A stretch of DNA of 64,000 bases from assembly GCF_021531655.1 (NCBI RefSeq), contig NZ_JADYUF010000003.1, positions 1 through 64,000 of the forward strand, in the 5' to 3' direction. A program made the position numbers and the translations under genes. Positions 1 through 10,053 of this stretch are shown piece by piece; position 1 is the first letter of the stretch; each line of letters starts with the position of its first letter. The notes beneath the pieces are model-generated. The model made no database searches, was not told the origin of the DNA, and worked only from the letters and a program-made list of their open reading frames with translations. The DNA comes from Leyella stercorea (GTDB taxonomy: Bacteria > Bacteroidota > Bacteroidia > Bacteroidales > Bacteroidaceae).

Positions 1-168
1 CCCCAGTAGGGAGGGGAGTGGTATGAAAGGCTAATCAAAAAACCTAAAGCCCTACCCCGGCCCCTCCCCAGTAAGGAGGGGAGGGGTATGAAAGGCTAAT
101 CAAGAAAACTAAAGCCCTACCCCCAGCCCCTCCCCAGTAGGGAGGGGAGTGGTATGAAAGGCTAATCA
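1..168. repeat. Three tandem copies of a ~66-bp C-rich palindromic repeat
   Basis: Copies start at 1, 66 and 132 and run into each other; the third stops after the shared GGCTAATCA word near 168. Each begins CCCCAGTARGGAGGGGAG and, with the CCCCTC end of the preceding unit, forms a short hairpin. The C-tracts read as four G-runs on the minus strand, so each unit could also form a G-quadruplex there. The first copy is cut by the window edge. Confidence 0.85.
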
Positions 169-212
169 TGAGGATTCAATATAAAATAAAACGAGAATAT
201 AAAATTAAATAA

Positions 213-1865
<1,653 letters not shown>

Positions 1866-1893
1866 TAAAATCAACAATTAACAATATAAAGCA

Positions 1894-2667
1894 ATGATTG
1901 AAACACAAGTATCAAAAGGTATTATCACTACCTATTTTGACAAACTCCAGAACAACCTCGACCTCGACGTCGCTATCGTTGGCGGCGGTCCGTCAGGTAT
2001 CGTAGCAGCCTACTATCTTGCCAAGGCAGGACTGAAAGTAGCACAGTTCGACCGCAAGCTGTCGCCTGGTGGCGGTATGTGGGGTGGTGCAATGATGTTC
2101 AACCAGATTGTTATTCAGGAAGAGGCAATGGACATCGTTAACGACTTCGAAATCAACTACCATCCGTTTGAAGACGGACTCTACACCATCGACTCTGTAG
2201 AGAGCACATCATCGCTGCTGTATCACGCAGTACACGCCGGTGCAACCATCTTCAACTGCTACTCTGTAGAGGACGTTGTGTTCAAGGAAAACAAGGTGAG
2301 CGGTGTTGTAGTAAACTGGACTCCGGTATTGCGCGAGGGTCTGCACGTCGATCCGCTTAACATCATGGCCAAGTGCGTTATCGACGGTACAGGTCACGAC
2401 TCAGAGATGTGCAAGGTTGTAGCACGCAAGAACGGCATCCGTCTTGAGACAACAACAGGCGGCGTTATCGGCGAGCGTTCACTCGATGTAGAGGAAGGCG
2501 AGCGTCAGGTAGTAGAGGGCACACGCGAGATTTATCCGGGTCTGTACGTTTGCGGTATGGCATCTTCAGCCGTAGCCGGCACTCCACGTATGGGACCTAT
2601 CTTCGGCGGTATGCTCATGTCAGGCAAGAAGGTTGCCGAACTGATTATCGAGAAACTTAATAAGTAG
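1894..2667 (+). CDS. thi4: Thi4-family thiazole synthase, sulfide-using (His) type
   Basis: Thi4 makes the thiazole half of thiamine from NAD, glycine and sulfur. The 257-residue protein has an N-terminal dinucleotide-binding GGGPSG (residues 30-35), the PGGGMWGGAMMFN segment (58-70) and a C-terminal GTPRMGPIFGGM (229-240). In yeast and plant Thi4 a cysteine gives up its sulfur and the enzyme dies after one turnover. Here the matching position in GLHVDP is His151, as in archaeal and some anaerobic bacterial Thi4s that use free sulfide catalytically. It lies directly after thiC, and no thiG, thiH or thiS is in the window, which fits Thi4 replacing the ThiG route. Family assignment is firm; the sulfide mechanism is inferred from the His. 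Confidence 0.93.
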   Translation: MIETQVSKGIITTYFDKLQNNLDLDVAIVGGGPSGIVAAYYLAKAGLKVAQFDRKLSPGGGMWGGAMMFNQIVIQEEAMDIVNDFEINYHPFEDGLYTIDSVESTSSLLYHAVHAGATIFNCYSVEDVVFKENKVSGVVVNWTPVLREGLHVDPLNIMAKCVIDGTGHDSEMCKVVARKNGIRLETTTGGVIGERSLDVEEGERQVVEGTREIYPGLYVCGMASSAVAGTPRMGPIFGGMLMSGKKVAELIIEKLNK

Positions 2668-2675
2668 TTCTTTAT

Positions 2676-2828
2676 ATAGTTGAGAATTGAGAGGTGAAAG
2701 TTGAGAGTTATGATATGCTTTTCTATTTATGCATTATAAATAATGTTGATATATGTAATCATAACTCTAAACTTTCAACTCTCAACTATAAACTTATCAT
2801 AACTCTCAACTTATCATAATTCTCAACT
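2676..2828. repeat. Spacer built of inverted low-complexity word repeats
   Basis: The gap between thi4 and the thiE-like gene is almost filled by GTTGAGAGTT-like words. The left arm (about 2676-2713) is the reverse complement of the right arm (about 2758-2789), and a partial further copy runs up to the next start codon. The transcript could fold into a long imperfect hairpin. Similar architecture with other words is seen at 5826-6052 and 20579-20760. Confidence 0.65.
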
Positions 2829-2829
2829 A

Positions 2830-3372
2830 ATGAAAACCATCGCCATCACCCTATCCCATTTTTTCACAGACGAAGCCTCAGCCATCAACCGCCTGTTTGA
2901 GAACGGCATCGACTTGCTGCATCTTCGCAAGCCCGACTCGCAAGCTGAAGAATGCCGACAATTGCTTGAGGCAGTAAACAAGCGATGGCTGCAACGTATC
3001 GTCGTACACGATCATTTTGAATTGTGCAAGGAATTTCAGTTGCACGGCATCCACCTCAACCGCCGCAACGATACCGTTCCAGCCGACCATCATGGCAGTC
3101 TGTCGTGCTCATGCCACTCATTAGAGGAAGTAATAGAGCGCAAGCCTAAGATGGACTACGTATTCCTTAGTCCTATATACGACAGCATATCCAAGCAAGG
3201 CTACCATTCGGCATTCTGCGACGAGGTCCTGCGCCAAGCATCGGCACAAGGCATTATCGACCACAAAGTAGTGGCATTGGGAGGCGTCACACGCCAGCGT
3301 ATTCCACAATTGGAGGAATACGGATTCGGAGGCGCAGCCATGTTGGGCGATATGTGGAAGGACCTGCCATAA
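2830..3372 (+). CDS. thiE: Thiamine-phosphate synthase/TenI-family protein, short and divergent
   Basis: This is a TIM-barrel protein of the ThiE/TenI family. ThiE joins the pyrimidine and thiazole halves into thiamine phosphate, while TenI relatives aromatise the thiazole. Visible family features are LLHLRKP (about residue 30), GIHLNRRN, SCSCHS, DYVFLSPIYDSISKQGY and VVALGGV near the C-terminus. At 180 residues it is shorter than typical ThiE (about 210), and the usual QLREK and GQxD binding motifs are altered to HLRKP and NRRN, so activity cannot be assumed. Position downstream of thiC-thi4 supports a thiamine role. The symbol is by family; TenI-type function is the alternative. Confidence 0.75.
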   Translation: MKTIAITLSHFFTDEASAINRLFENGIDLLHLRKPDSQAEECRQLLEAVNKRWLQRIVVHDHFELCKEFQLHGIHLNRRNDTVPADHHGSLSCSCHSLEEVIERKPKMDYVFLSPIYDSISKQGYHSAFCDEVLRQASAQGIIDHKVVALGGVTRQRIPQLEEYGFGGAAMLGDMWKDLP

Positions 3373-3389
3373 TAATTACAAAGAAAGGG

Positions 3390-3420
3390 TTGAGCATCTC
3401 GTTTTTTATTTGTACTTTTG
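3390..3420 (+). promoter_or_regulatory. Promoter for the EamA transporter gene
   Basis: TTG at 3390-3392 and TACTTTTG at 3413-3420 match the Bacteroidota -33/-7 elements with a 20-bp spacer. It places transcription start near 3427, which rules out an upstream start at 3410 for the next gene and supports ATG 3446. Confidence 0.75.
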
Positions 3421-3445
3421 CCATGTTATTTATCGACTAAAAAAC

Positions 3446-4339
3446 ATGGAACAAACAGGATTGAAGAAAGCATTCATACAACTACACTTGAGTGTAATGC
3501 TTGCAGGTTTTACAGGATTATTCGGCAAGCTCGTTACACTCAATGAGACAACTCTTACATGGTATAGACTCGTATTCACAACGATGATTCTGCTCGTATT
3601 TACGGGTCTGCCACGTGTTGAATTCAAGAAATTTCTGAAAATAGCCGGTTGCGGCACATTGCTCGGTTTGCATTGGATATTATTCTATGCGTCCATCAAA
3701 GCGAGTAATGTATCAATCGGTGTTGTGAGTTTTGCCAGCATCTGCTTCTTCACATCCATATTCGAGCCGATGATACTACGCAAGCGATTTTCGATTGTTG
3801 ATATGCTATTGGCACTTATCACCATTGTAGGACTGGCTTGCATATTCTCGTTCGACACCCGCTACCGAACAGGTATCATCATCGGCGTACTATCGGCAGC
3901 CGTGTGCTCGCTATATGCCATAACCAACAAGACGGCTTGCCAGAACATCAAGTCGCGCACCGCACTATTGTATCTGATGGTGGGCGGACTGATAGGTGTG
4001 AGCATCATCATACCGTTCTATCTGATGATTTATCCTTCGTCACAACCCGTTATGGTAATACCCGAAGGCGATAACTTATGGTGGCTTCTGTGTCTTGCAT
4101 TGTTCTGCACGGCAGGTCTGTATCTCCTGCAAATCATTGTGCTAAAGAAACTCTCGGCATTCACCGTCAACCTCACCTACAACCTTGAGCCATGCTACAC
4201 CATTCTCATAGCTTTCGCTGCATTCGGTGAGGGTCGTGAGCTGAACGTTTCATTCTATGTAGGCATCACAATGGTGATACTGAGCGTGGTATTGCAGAAT
4301 CTTATGGCTTCAAGACGAAAAGAGAATACGAAGAAATAA
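3446..4339 (+). CDS. EamA-family (drug/metabolite superfamily) transporter
   Basis: A 297-residue inner-membrane protein with about ten hydrophobic segments in two similar halves, the usual EamA layout. Family-like features are an early GLFGKLVTLNETTLTWYR segment and the LGLHWILFYASIKASN segment around residue 75. The final helix is followed by a basic tail (SRRKENTKK). Substrates of this family vary (amino acids, metabolites, nucleosides) and cannot be read from the sequence. The start at 3446 is chosen because the -7 box ends at 3420; an upstream in-frame ATG-like start at 3410 would lie inside the promoter. It has its own promoter, so a thiamine link is not implied. Confidence 0.85.
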   Translation: MEQTGLKKAFIQLHLSVMLAGFTGLFGKLVTLNETTLTWYRLVFTTMILLVFTGLPRVEFKKFLKIAGCGTLLGLHWILFYASIKASNVSIGVVSFASICFFTSIFEPMILRKRFSIVDMLLALITIVGLACIFSFDTRYRTGIIIGVLSAAVCSLYAITNKTACQNIKSRTALLYLMVGGLIGVSIIIPFYLMIYPSSQPVMVIPEGDNLWWLLCLALFCTAGLYLLQIIVLKKLSAFTVNLTYNLEPCYTILIAFAAFGEGRELNVSFYVGITMVILSVVLQNLMASRRKENTKK

Positions 4340-4371
4340 CCTCAAAACGACTAATCACATTACAATAATAT

Positions 4372-5811
4372 ATGATAGTATACATTATTTTAGGCATAGC
4401 TGCTGTAGTCATGGCAGCGGTAGGATATCTGTTGGGAAGCAAGAGCCAGACCGAACAAATCAAGACGCTGACATCCGAACGCGACGTACAGAAAGCTTAT
4501 GCCGACAACTATAAAGCATCGCTCGAAACCGAAACTGAGCGCAACAGACAGAAAGAAGCCGAACTGAAAGAATCGTTCGACCGACAACTGGCAGACTTCA
4601 AGGAGGCGTACGACAAGCAGCTTGCAGAGCTGAAGGACTATCACGACAAGCAACTTGCACAAACAAAGGACAATGCCGACAAGCAGATTGAGACGTTGAA
4701 ACAGATGAACAAGGAGCAGGTTGACAATCAGCTCCAGCTCATTCGCGAGCAGATGCAGACCACGTCGGAGGAAATTCTGAAGCGCCGTCAGGAAGAACTG
4801 GGTGAGCGAAACAAGGAGCAGGTATCGAAGATTATTGACCCTCTGCAACAAAGTCTGAAGGATATGCAGGAGGCTTTCGACAAATCGAAGGAACAGCAGA
4901 GCGAAGCTCTAACCCGTCTTGACGAAACCATTAAGATTAATATGCAGAAGAGTGTGGCATTAGGCGAGACCGCCGACCGACTGACCCGTGCACTAACCGG
5001 CGAGGTGAAGGTGCAGGGCAACTTCGGCGAGTTGAAACTGAAGCAGCTGCTCGAAGACCTCGAACTGAAGGAGGGCGAACAGTTTGACACACAAGAGACC
5101 CTTAAAGACAAGGCAGGAAAGACGGCTAAGGGCGACGACGGAAAGGGACTGATACCCGACTTCATACTACACTTCCCCAACAATCGCCACGTCGTGGTTG
5201 ACTCCAAAATGTCGCTGACCGACTACGAGCGATACATGAACGCCGATGACGGAACGCCAGAGAAGAGCGAATATCTGAAGTCGCACATCGCAAGCGTAAG
5301 AGCGCAGGTGAAGCGACTGGCAAAGAAGGAATACACCAAGTATCTGCCAAGCGGATACAACAAACTCAACTTCGCCATAATGTACGTGCCTATTGAGGGT
5401 GCGCTCAATCTCGCATTGCTCAACGACAGTACACTGTGGCGCGAGGCTTACGACGAAGGAGTGATGATACTTGGTCCGCAGACTATGTACATGAACCTGC
5501 GCGTGTTGGAAATGATGTGGACCCAAGTGCGACAGCTCAAAAACCAGCAAGCCATGATTGATGCCGCCAACACCGTTATCGATCGTGTGCAGGACTTCGG
5601 TATGCGATTTGGCGATGTTGAGACAAGCATGAACGACACCATAAAGAAAATCGCTAAACTGAAAATAACAACCGCCGACAGTGGCGCAAGCATCATCACT
5701 GCCGCCCGCAACCTGCTCAAGGCTGGTGCAAAAGAAAACAAGAAGAAGAAGTCGCTTGCCGAAATGGATGATTCAATGTTTATCGAAGCAGATGCATCAG
5801 CTGTTTTATAA
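4372..5811 (+). CDS. rmuC: DNA recombination protein RmuC homologue
   Basis: RmuC proteins limit rearrangement at inverted repeats and carry a PD-(D/E)XK nuclease-like fold. This 479-residue copy has an N-terminal membrane anchor (residues 2-22). A long coiled coil rich in K, E and Q follows (about 30-170), then the RmuC domain, with VQGNFGELKLKQLLED, GLIPDFILHFPN, VVVDSKMSL and FAIMYVPIEGAL as recognisable segments. The DSK in VVVDSKMSL fits the nuclease-like core. It follows the transporter after 32 bp and may share its transcript. Length and domain order are normal for the family. The molecular role is not settled even in E. coli. Confidence 0.93.
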   Translation: MIVYIILGIAAVVMAAVGYLLGSKSQTEQIKTLTSERDVQKAYADNYKASLETETERNRQKEAELKESFDRQLADFKEAYDKQLAELKDYHDKQLAQTKDNADKQIETLKQMNKEQVDNQLQLIREQMQTTSEEILKRRQEELGERNKEQVSKIIDPLQQSLKDMQEAFDKSKEQQSEALTRLDETIKINMQKSVALGETADRLTRALTGEVKVQGNFGELKLKQLLEDLELKEGEQFDTQETLKDKAGKTAKGDDGKGLIPDFILHFPNNRHVVVDSKMSLTDYERYMNADDGTPEKSEYLKSHIASVRAQVKRLAKKEYTKYLPSGYNKLNFAIMYVPIEGALNLALLNDSTLWREAYDEGVMILGPQTMYMNLRVLEMMWTQVRQLKNQQAMIDAANTVIDRVQDFGMRFGDVETSMNDTIKKIAKLKITTADSGASIITAARNLLKAGAKENKKKKSLAEMDDSMFIEADASAVL

Positions 5812-5825
5812 ATATTATATTCAAG

Positions 5826-6052
5826 TTTAGCAAGTTCAGAAGTTATAGAAGTTAAAGAAGTTATAGGAGTTATAGAAGTTATAGAATTTAAAGCCGTATG
5901 CCTTACAGCTGAATATTCAGCAAAAAGAGTAATGGCTATAGCTCGGCTTTGCCGCTTGCCTTAGCAAGAATTTCTAGCGACTGAAGGGAGCGCAGCTTCC
6001 TTCAGCTTTGTGAAAAACTTCTTTAACTTCTGAAATCTATGAACTTGCTAAA
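5826..6052. repeat. Intergenic inverted-repeat element with GAAGTTATA words
   Basis: The left end (5826-5862) begins TTTAGCAAGTTCAGAAGTT. The right end (about 6017-6052) is the reverse complement of a near-identical string, so the 227-bp block has terminal inverted repeats of about 35 bp. Inside are tandem GAAGTTATA words (5839-5885) and a strong hairpin at 5981-6005 (CTGAAGG paired with CCTTCAG). It could be a small non-autonomous element or a folded 3' end of the rmuC transcript. From 6053 to 6296 I see only AT-rich sequence without convincing coding potential. Confidence 0.6.
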
Positions 6053-6296
6053 ATTCAGTATTATATTATTTGGGAAAAACTTTATTTCTGTTTTTCTCCA
6101 GAAATATATTCTATTATTATTGTCCGGTAAACAATTAGCACCATTATATTGCTTTATTGTTCAGTATTTTATTGCAATATTTTCCAAATGGAACTTGCTA
6201 TATACCATGCTGGCTGAGCCATATTATCAGTTTTACCAGACAGCAATAATTAAATGTATCTTACAGGTCATCATTAACATTTTGAAAGCGGAATAA

Positions 6297-6378
6297 TGAA
6301 TACGTTATCGTTGGCAGATGAATACGTTATCGTTGGCAGATGAATACGTTATCATTGGCAGATGAATACGTATTCGTA
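6297..6378. repeat. 22-bp tandem repeat (TGAATACGTTATCGTTGGCAGA family)
   Basis: Three full units begin at 6297, 6319 and 6341, exactly 22 bp apart and nearly identical, and a fourth partial unit starts at 6363. The array ends against the stop codon of the HepT remnant. An inverted relative is at 30462-30519. Confidence 0.92.
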
Positions 6379-6498
6379 TTAGGAGACAGATGAATTCAAA
6401 TCATTCTTTACAACATCAAACACCATATCGCCATCAATATCAAAATATCCATGAGCTATATGATTACGAATACCAATAACATCCTTCCAAGGAAAATG
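6379..6498 (-). pseudogene. HepT-like (DUF86, HEPN) toxin, C-terminal remnant
   Basis: Reading the minus strand from 6498 gives 39 codons ending in TAA at 6379-6381. They contain FPWKDVIGIRNHIAHGYFDI followed by a VFDVVKNDL segment. This matches the C-terminus of HepT/DUF86 proteins, whose RNxxxH motif (here R-N-H-I-A-H) is the HEPN RNase active site. An in-frame stop lies directly upstream at 6499-6501, and no MntA nucleotidyltransferase partner is visible, so it is a fragment. HepT normally pairs with MntA in a toxin-antitoxin system. The fragment's retained active-site motif suggests recent decay. Confidence 0.8.
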
Positions 6499-6627
6499 TT
6501 AATGATTTTGCGAATTGACAAAGAAAACACATCAATTATTTTATTGCAATATCTATACAGTAGTTGAATAGTTCAACTCTTTGCTAAAAAAACTACTATA
6601 ATCTGCCTATATGTGCGAGAAAATCTG

Positions 6628-6635
6628 TAAGTTTG
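6628..6635 (+). promoter_or_regulatory. -7 promoter element for murF-alr
   Basis: TAAGTTTG fits TANNTTTG and lies 25 bp before the start codon. No clear -33 TTG is seen at the right spacing. Confidence 0.5.
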
Positions 6636-6660
6636 CAACATAATATCAATTTATCGGAAA

Positions 6661-9135
6661 ATGACTTATACTATTGAAAAAGTAACAACGCTCATAGGAG
6701 CCCATCGCTTCGGCAATGCCGACGCCAACATAGGGTTTCTGCTAACAGACAGCCGCTCGTTGTGCTTCGCCGAGGAGACATTGTTCTTCGCCCTGAAGTC
6801 GGGACGTGGTGACGGTCATAATTATATTTCCGACCTCTACAGACGCGGAGTGCGCAACTTCGTGGTGGAACATGTGCCATTGGACTATGCCACTACCTAT
6901 GCCGACGCCAACTTCCTGCGTGTGGAGAACTCGCTTGTAGCATTGCAACGACTTGCCGAACGCCACCGCGACGAATACAACATTCCAATCGTAGGCATCA
7001 CTGGTTCGAACGGCAAGACCATTGTTAAGGAATGGCTCTACCAACTCCTGTCACCCGAAATCAACGTGACACGCTCGCCACGCAGCTACAACTCGCAGAT
7101 TGGAGTGCCTCTGTCGGTATGGCTCCTAAACGAGCAGAGCCAGGTGGGAATATTCGAGGCTGGTATCAGCGAACCGGGAGAGATGCTCGCACTGCGCGAC
7201 ATCATACAGCCTGATATAGCCGTACTGACATTCATCGGTGATGCACATCAGAAGAATTTCGAATCGCTTGAAGAGAAGTGTCGTGAGAAAATTCTGCTCT
7301 TCCACGATGCCAAGACCATTGTATACTGCAAGGACGACACTCTTGTTGACAACGTAGTGAAGAGCTTCGACTATCGTGGCGACAACCTCGCATGGTCAAT
7401 GAAAGACCCCAAGGCTGCTCTTTTCGTAAAGAAAGTGGAGAAGAAGGACTTCACATCTACTATACATTATATATATAATGGTGAAGAAAGCGAATACGAT
7501 CTGCCGTTCATCGATGAGGCTTCAGTGCGCAACTCTGTAACAACTGCTGTCGTGGCACTGCACCTCGGACTCTCGCGCGAGCTTCTGGCAGAGCGCATGA
7601 AGAATCTGGAACCGATAGCTATGCGCCTGGAGGTGAAAGAAGGACAGCACGGATGCACGCTCATCAACGACTCGTACAACTCTGACATCAACTCGCTCGA
7701 CATTGCTCTCGACTTCATGAACCGCCGCCCCGACCATAAGGGACGCAAGCGCACACTCATTCTGAGCGACATATACCAGACGGGCGAACCGCTTGAGCAA
7801 CTCTACAAGGAGGTGTCGAAACTCAGCGTGCAGCGTGGTGTGAACAAGATTATAGGTATCGGTCCGCAGATTATGGATTATGCCGACATTATAAAGGTGC
7901 CCGAAAAGTTCTTCTTCCATGACGTTACATCGTTCATCCACAGCACTGTGTTTGAGACATTGCGCGACGAGGTGATTCTGATTAAGGGCGCACGCCGCTT
8001 CGGATTTGACAATATCACCGAACTGCTTGTGCAGAAGGTACACGAGACTATTCTCGAAGTGAACCTCTCGAACGTTGTCAAGAACCTCAACTTCTACCGC
8101 TCGTTCATGAAACCCGAGACCAAACTCGTGTGCATGATAAAGGCAGATGCCTACGGAGCCGGTGCAGTGGAGATAGCCAAGACTCTGCAAGACCACCGCG
8201 TAGATTATCTGGCTGTGGCAGTGGCAGATGAGGGCGTGACACTGCGCAAGAACGGTATCACATCGAACATAATGATTATGAACCCCGAAATGTCGGCGTT
8301 CAAGACCATGTTCGACTACGATCTTGAACCAGAAGTGTACTCGTTCCGACTGCTTGACGCTCTTGTGCGCGAGGCTCAGAAGAACGGCATCAACAACTTC
8401 CCCGTACACATCAAGCTCGATACGGGTATGCACCGCCTCGGTTTCGACCCATTGAAAGATATGCCTGAGCTTATCGACCGTCTGCAACATCAGTCGGCTT
8501 TGATACCACGCTCTGTATTCTCACACTTCGTAGGCAGCGACAGCGACTCGTTTGACGAGTTCTCAGCCCATCAGTTTGAATTGTTCGAGAAGGGCAGCAA
8601 GCAACTCTGCGCCGCATTCCCGCACAAGATACTGCGCCACATAGACAATTCGGCAGGCATAGAGCACTTCCCCAAACGCCAGCTTGACATGTGCCGACTC
8701 GGACTTGGACTCTACGGCTACGACTCACGCGACAATTCGATGATCAACAACGTGACTACGCTGAAGACCACAATACTGCAGATACACGACATTCCTGCAA
8801 ACGAAACAATCGGTTATAGCCGTCGTGGAACACTGACACGCGATTCACGCATTGCAGCAATACCTATTGGTTATGCCGACGGACTGAACCGCCACTTAGG
8901 CAATCGCCACTGCTACTGCCTCGTTAACGGCAAGAAGGCTGAATATGTAGGCAATATCTGCATGGATGTGGCAATGATAGACGTGACCGACATCGACTGC
9001 AAAGAAGGCGACCAGGTGATAATCTTCGGTGAAGAATTGCCCGTGACAGTATTGTCAGATACTATTGACACTATTCCATACGAAGTGCTGACCGGTATCA
9101 GCAACCGAGTCAAGAGAGTGTACTATCAGGACTAA
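6661..9135 (+). CDS. murF-alr: Bifunctional MurF ligase / alanine racemase
   Basis: An 824-residue fusion typical of Bacteroidota. The N-terminal half (about 1-450) is MurF, which adds D-Ala-D-Ala to UDP-MurNAc-tripeptide; its ATP loop TGSNGKT is residues 114-120. The C-terminal half (about 460-824) is a PLP-dependent alanine racemase. Its PLP lysine is Lys494 in MIKADAYGAG, and it also has KLDTGMHRLGF, IPIGYADGL and VGNICMDVAMID. The IGYSRRGT segment should carry the second catalytic base (tyrosine). Joining the two supplies D-alanine directly to the peptidoglycan step. The MurF part reads GKTIVKEW, as in other fusions of this type. No sign of damage. The start follows the -7 box at 6628. 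Confidence 0.96.
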   Translation: MTYTIEKVTTLIGAHRFGNADANIGFLLTDSRSLCFAEETLFFALKSGRGDGHNYISDLYRRGVRNFVVEHVPLDYATTYADANFLRVENSLVALQRLAERHRDEYNIPIVGITGSNGKTIVKEWLYQLLSPEINVTRSPRSYNSQIGVPLSVWLLNEQSQVGIFEAGISEPGEMLALRDIIQPDIAVLTFIGDAHQKNFESLEEKCREKILLFHDAKTIVYCKDDTLVDNVVKSFDYRGDNLAWSMKDPKAALFVKKVEKKDFTSTIHYIYNGEESEYDLPFIDEASVRNSVTTAVVALHLGLSRELLAERMKNLEPIAMRLEVKEGQHGCTLINDSYNSDINSLDIALDFMNRRPDHKGRKRTLILSDIYQTGEPLEQLYKEVSKLSVQRGVNKIIGIGPQIMDYADIIKVPEKFFFHDVTSFIHSTVFETLRDEVILIKGARRFGFDNITELLVQKVHETILEVNLSNVVKNLNFYRSFMKPETKLVCMIKADAYGAGAVEIAKTLQDHRVDYLAVAVADEGVTLRKNGITSNIMIMNPEMSAFKTMFDYDLEPEVYSFRLLDALVREAQKNGINNFPVHIKLDTGMHRLGFDPLKDMPELIDRLQHQSALIPRSVFSHFVGSDSDSFDEFSAHQFELFEKGSKQLCAAFPHKILRHIDNSAGIEHFPKRQLDMCRLGLGLYGYDSRDNSMINNVTTLKTTILQIHDIPANETIGYSRRGTLTRDSRIAAIPIGYADGLNRHLGNRHCYCLVNGKKAEYVGNICMDVAMIDVTDIDCKEGDQVIIFGEELPVTVLSDTIDTIPYEVLTGISNRVKRVYYQD

Positions 9136-9250
9136 AGTACTGAGCGTCGAAAACATAAAAATAAAAAACATCCAACAACAATACAACAACCGAAAGAACA
9201 TTACGCAGTACAAACGTAAGCAGAACGACATTGTACTTGTTGTTAAATGA

Positions 9251-9297
9251 AAAGCGGTTGCATGCAGTCCCTTGCTGGGACTTCATGCAACCGCTTT
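9251..9297 (-). terminator. Hairpin terminator of the small-peptide transcript
   Basis: A near-perfect stem pairs 9251-9264 with 9284-9297 and continues with AGTCCC/GGGACT inside. On the minus strand the stem is followed by CTTTTCATTT, so it should end the transcript that carries the two 29-codon ORFs. It may also end murF-alr. Confidence 0.75.
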
Positions 9298-9345
9298 CGC
9301 GTAAATATATATGAATTGAAAGTTTGTACTAATTGAAGTAGCAAA

Positions 9346-9435
9346 TTACTTTGTAAGGAACATATTGTCGTTTACAACGAATGCCTGAGCAACTGAAACA
9401 ACGCATGCCAATACTATCAAACTTATAATCATCAT
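9346..9435 (-). CDS. Small hydrophobic peptide, 29 residues, downstream paralogue
   Basis: The minus strand from ATG-ATG at 9435 encodes 29 residues beginning MMIISLIVLACVVSV and ending NMFLTK. Residues 3-21 are a single hydrophobic segment, so a membrane location is likely. An in-frame TAG lies seven codons upstream, fixing the start. It has the same length as the upstream peptide (9547-9636) and matches it at about 12 of 29 positions, including MMI at the start, VVN near residue 20 and the final lysine. Both ORFs follow an AAAGGAT leader. Promoter 9743-9750 and terminator 9251-9297 frame the pair as one transcript. No known family is recognised. Confidence 0.6.
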   Translation of the reverse strand: MMIISLIVLACVVSVAQAFVVNDNMFLTK

Positions 9436-9546
9436 AATTCTGTTATCCTTTCTCTATTTTTTGTTGTTTATCACTGTGTTATCCTTCTCCCGTGTTTTTC
9501 TTAAATGTGTGTCTAGACGTTCTTCATGTGCAACTCTGCGAGAGAG

Positions 9547-9636
9547 TTACTTCATGGCGTTCATCTTGTTGTTTACAACTACTGCCTCAACTACGGCTGC
9601 GCAGCAAATTGCAAAGATAAATCCGAAAATCATCAT
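9547..9636 (-). CDS. Small hydrophobic peptide, 29 residues, upstream paralogue
   Basis: From ATG-ATG at 9636 the minus strand encodes MMIFGFIFAICCAAVVEAVV followed by VNNKMNAMK, 29 residues with one hydrophobic span and a basic tail. It is the first gene after the -7 box at 9743-9750, and the paralogous 29-codon ORF follows about 110 bp later. Two ORFs of equal length with related sequence and matching leaders argue for real coding. Function is unknown; tandem hydrophobic peptides of this size occur among type I toxins and among small membrane regulators, but nothing here decides between them. Confidence 0.6.
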   Translation of the reverse strand: MMIFGFIFAICCAAVVEAVVVNNKMNAMK

Positions 9637-9742
9637 AATACTAATCCTTTCTTTAATTTTGTTATCCTAATCCTTTTACCTATTATAGGCATAATGCCTA
9701 TTGAAGTGAAGCCTTTTTGTAGCCCTTTCGTTTTTACATGTG

Positions 9743-9750
9743 CAAAGTTA
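9743..9750 (-). promoter_or_regulatory. -7 promoter element for the paired small peptides
   Basis: The minus strand reads TAACTTTG, the Bacteroidota -7 consensus. Transcription would start near 9736, about 100 bases before the first small ORF. Confidence 0.5.
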
Positions 9751-9995
9751 ATGCCTTTTGTGTTCGCGCACAAGCGTTTTAGCAATTAATTGCGCGCTTG
9801 TCTTATATTTATTGATGTGCGTCAACGGTTGTCGTAAATTTGCAATAAAATAGCAATTGTTTTGCCAAATTTGGCAGAAAACAGGCTCCAAAAACCATGA
9901 CAGGCAGACAATAAAGATGTATTATAGCAACATAATATACGTATCATGGCAGCAGATTTAGAGCATTCAGATGGTCATTGTATTAAAGTTTTTAG

Positions 9996-10003
9996 TAATT
10001 TTG
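9996..10003 (+). promoter_or_regulatory. -7 promoter element for the CobW-type GTPase
   Basis: TAATTTTG lies 50 bp before the start codon; a TTG at 9978-9980 is a slightly close -33 candidate. Confidence 0.5.
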
Positions 10004-10053
10004 CCCTCTGTAAGCCCCCACAAATATAAATAACCAATAATAAACGACAAATA

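Noticed and set aside
6039..6296. 85-codon AT-rich open frame
   Set aside because: Composition follows the AT-rich spacer; no start signals or family; overlaps the inverted-repeat element.
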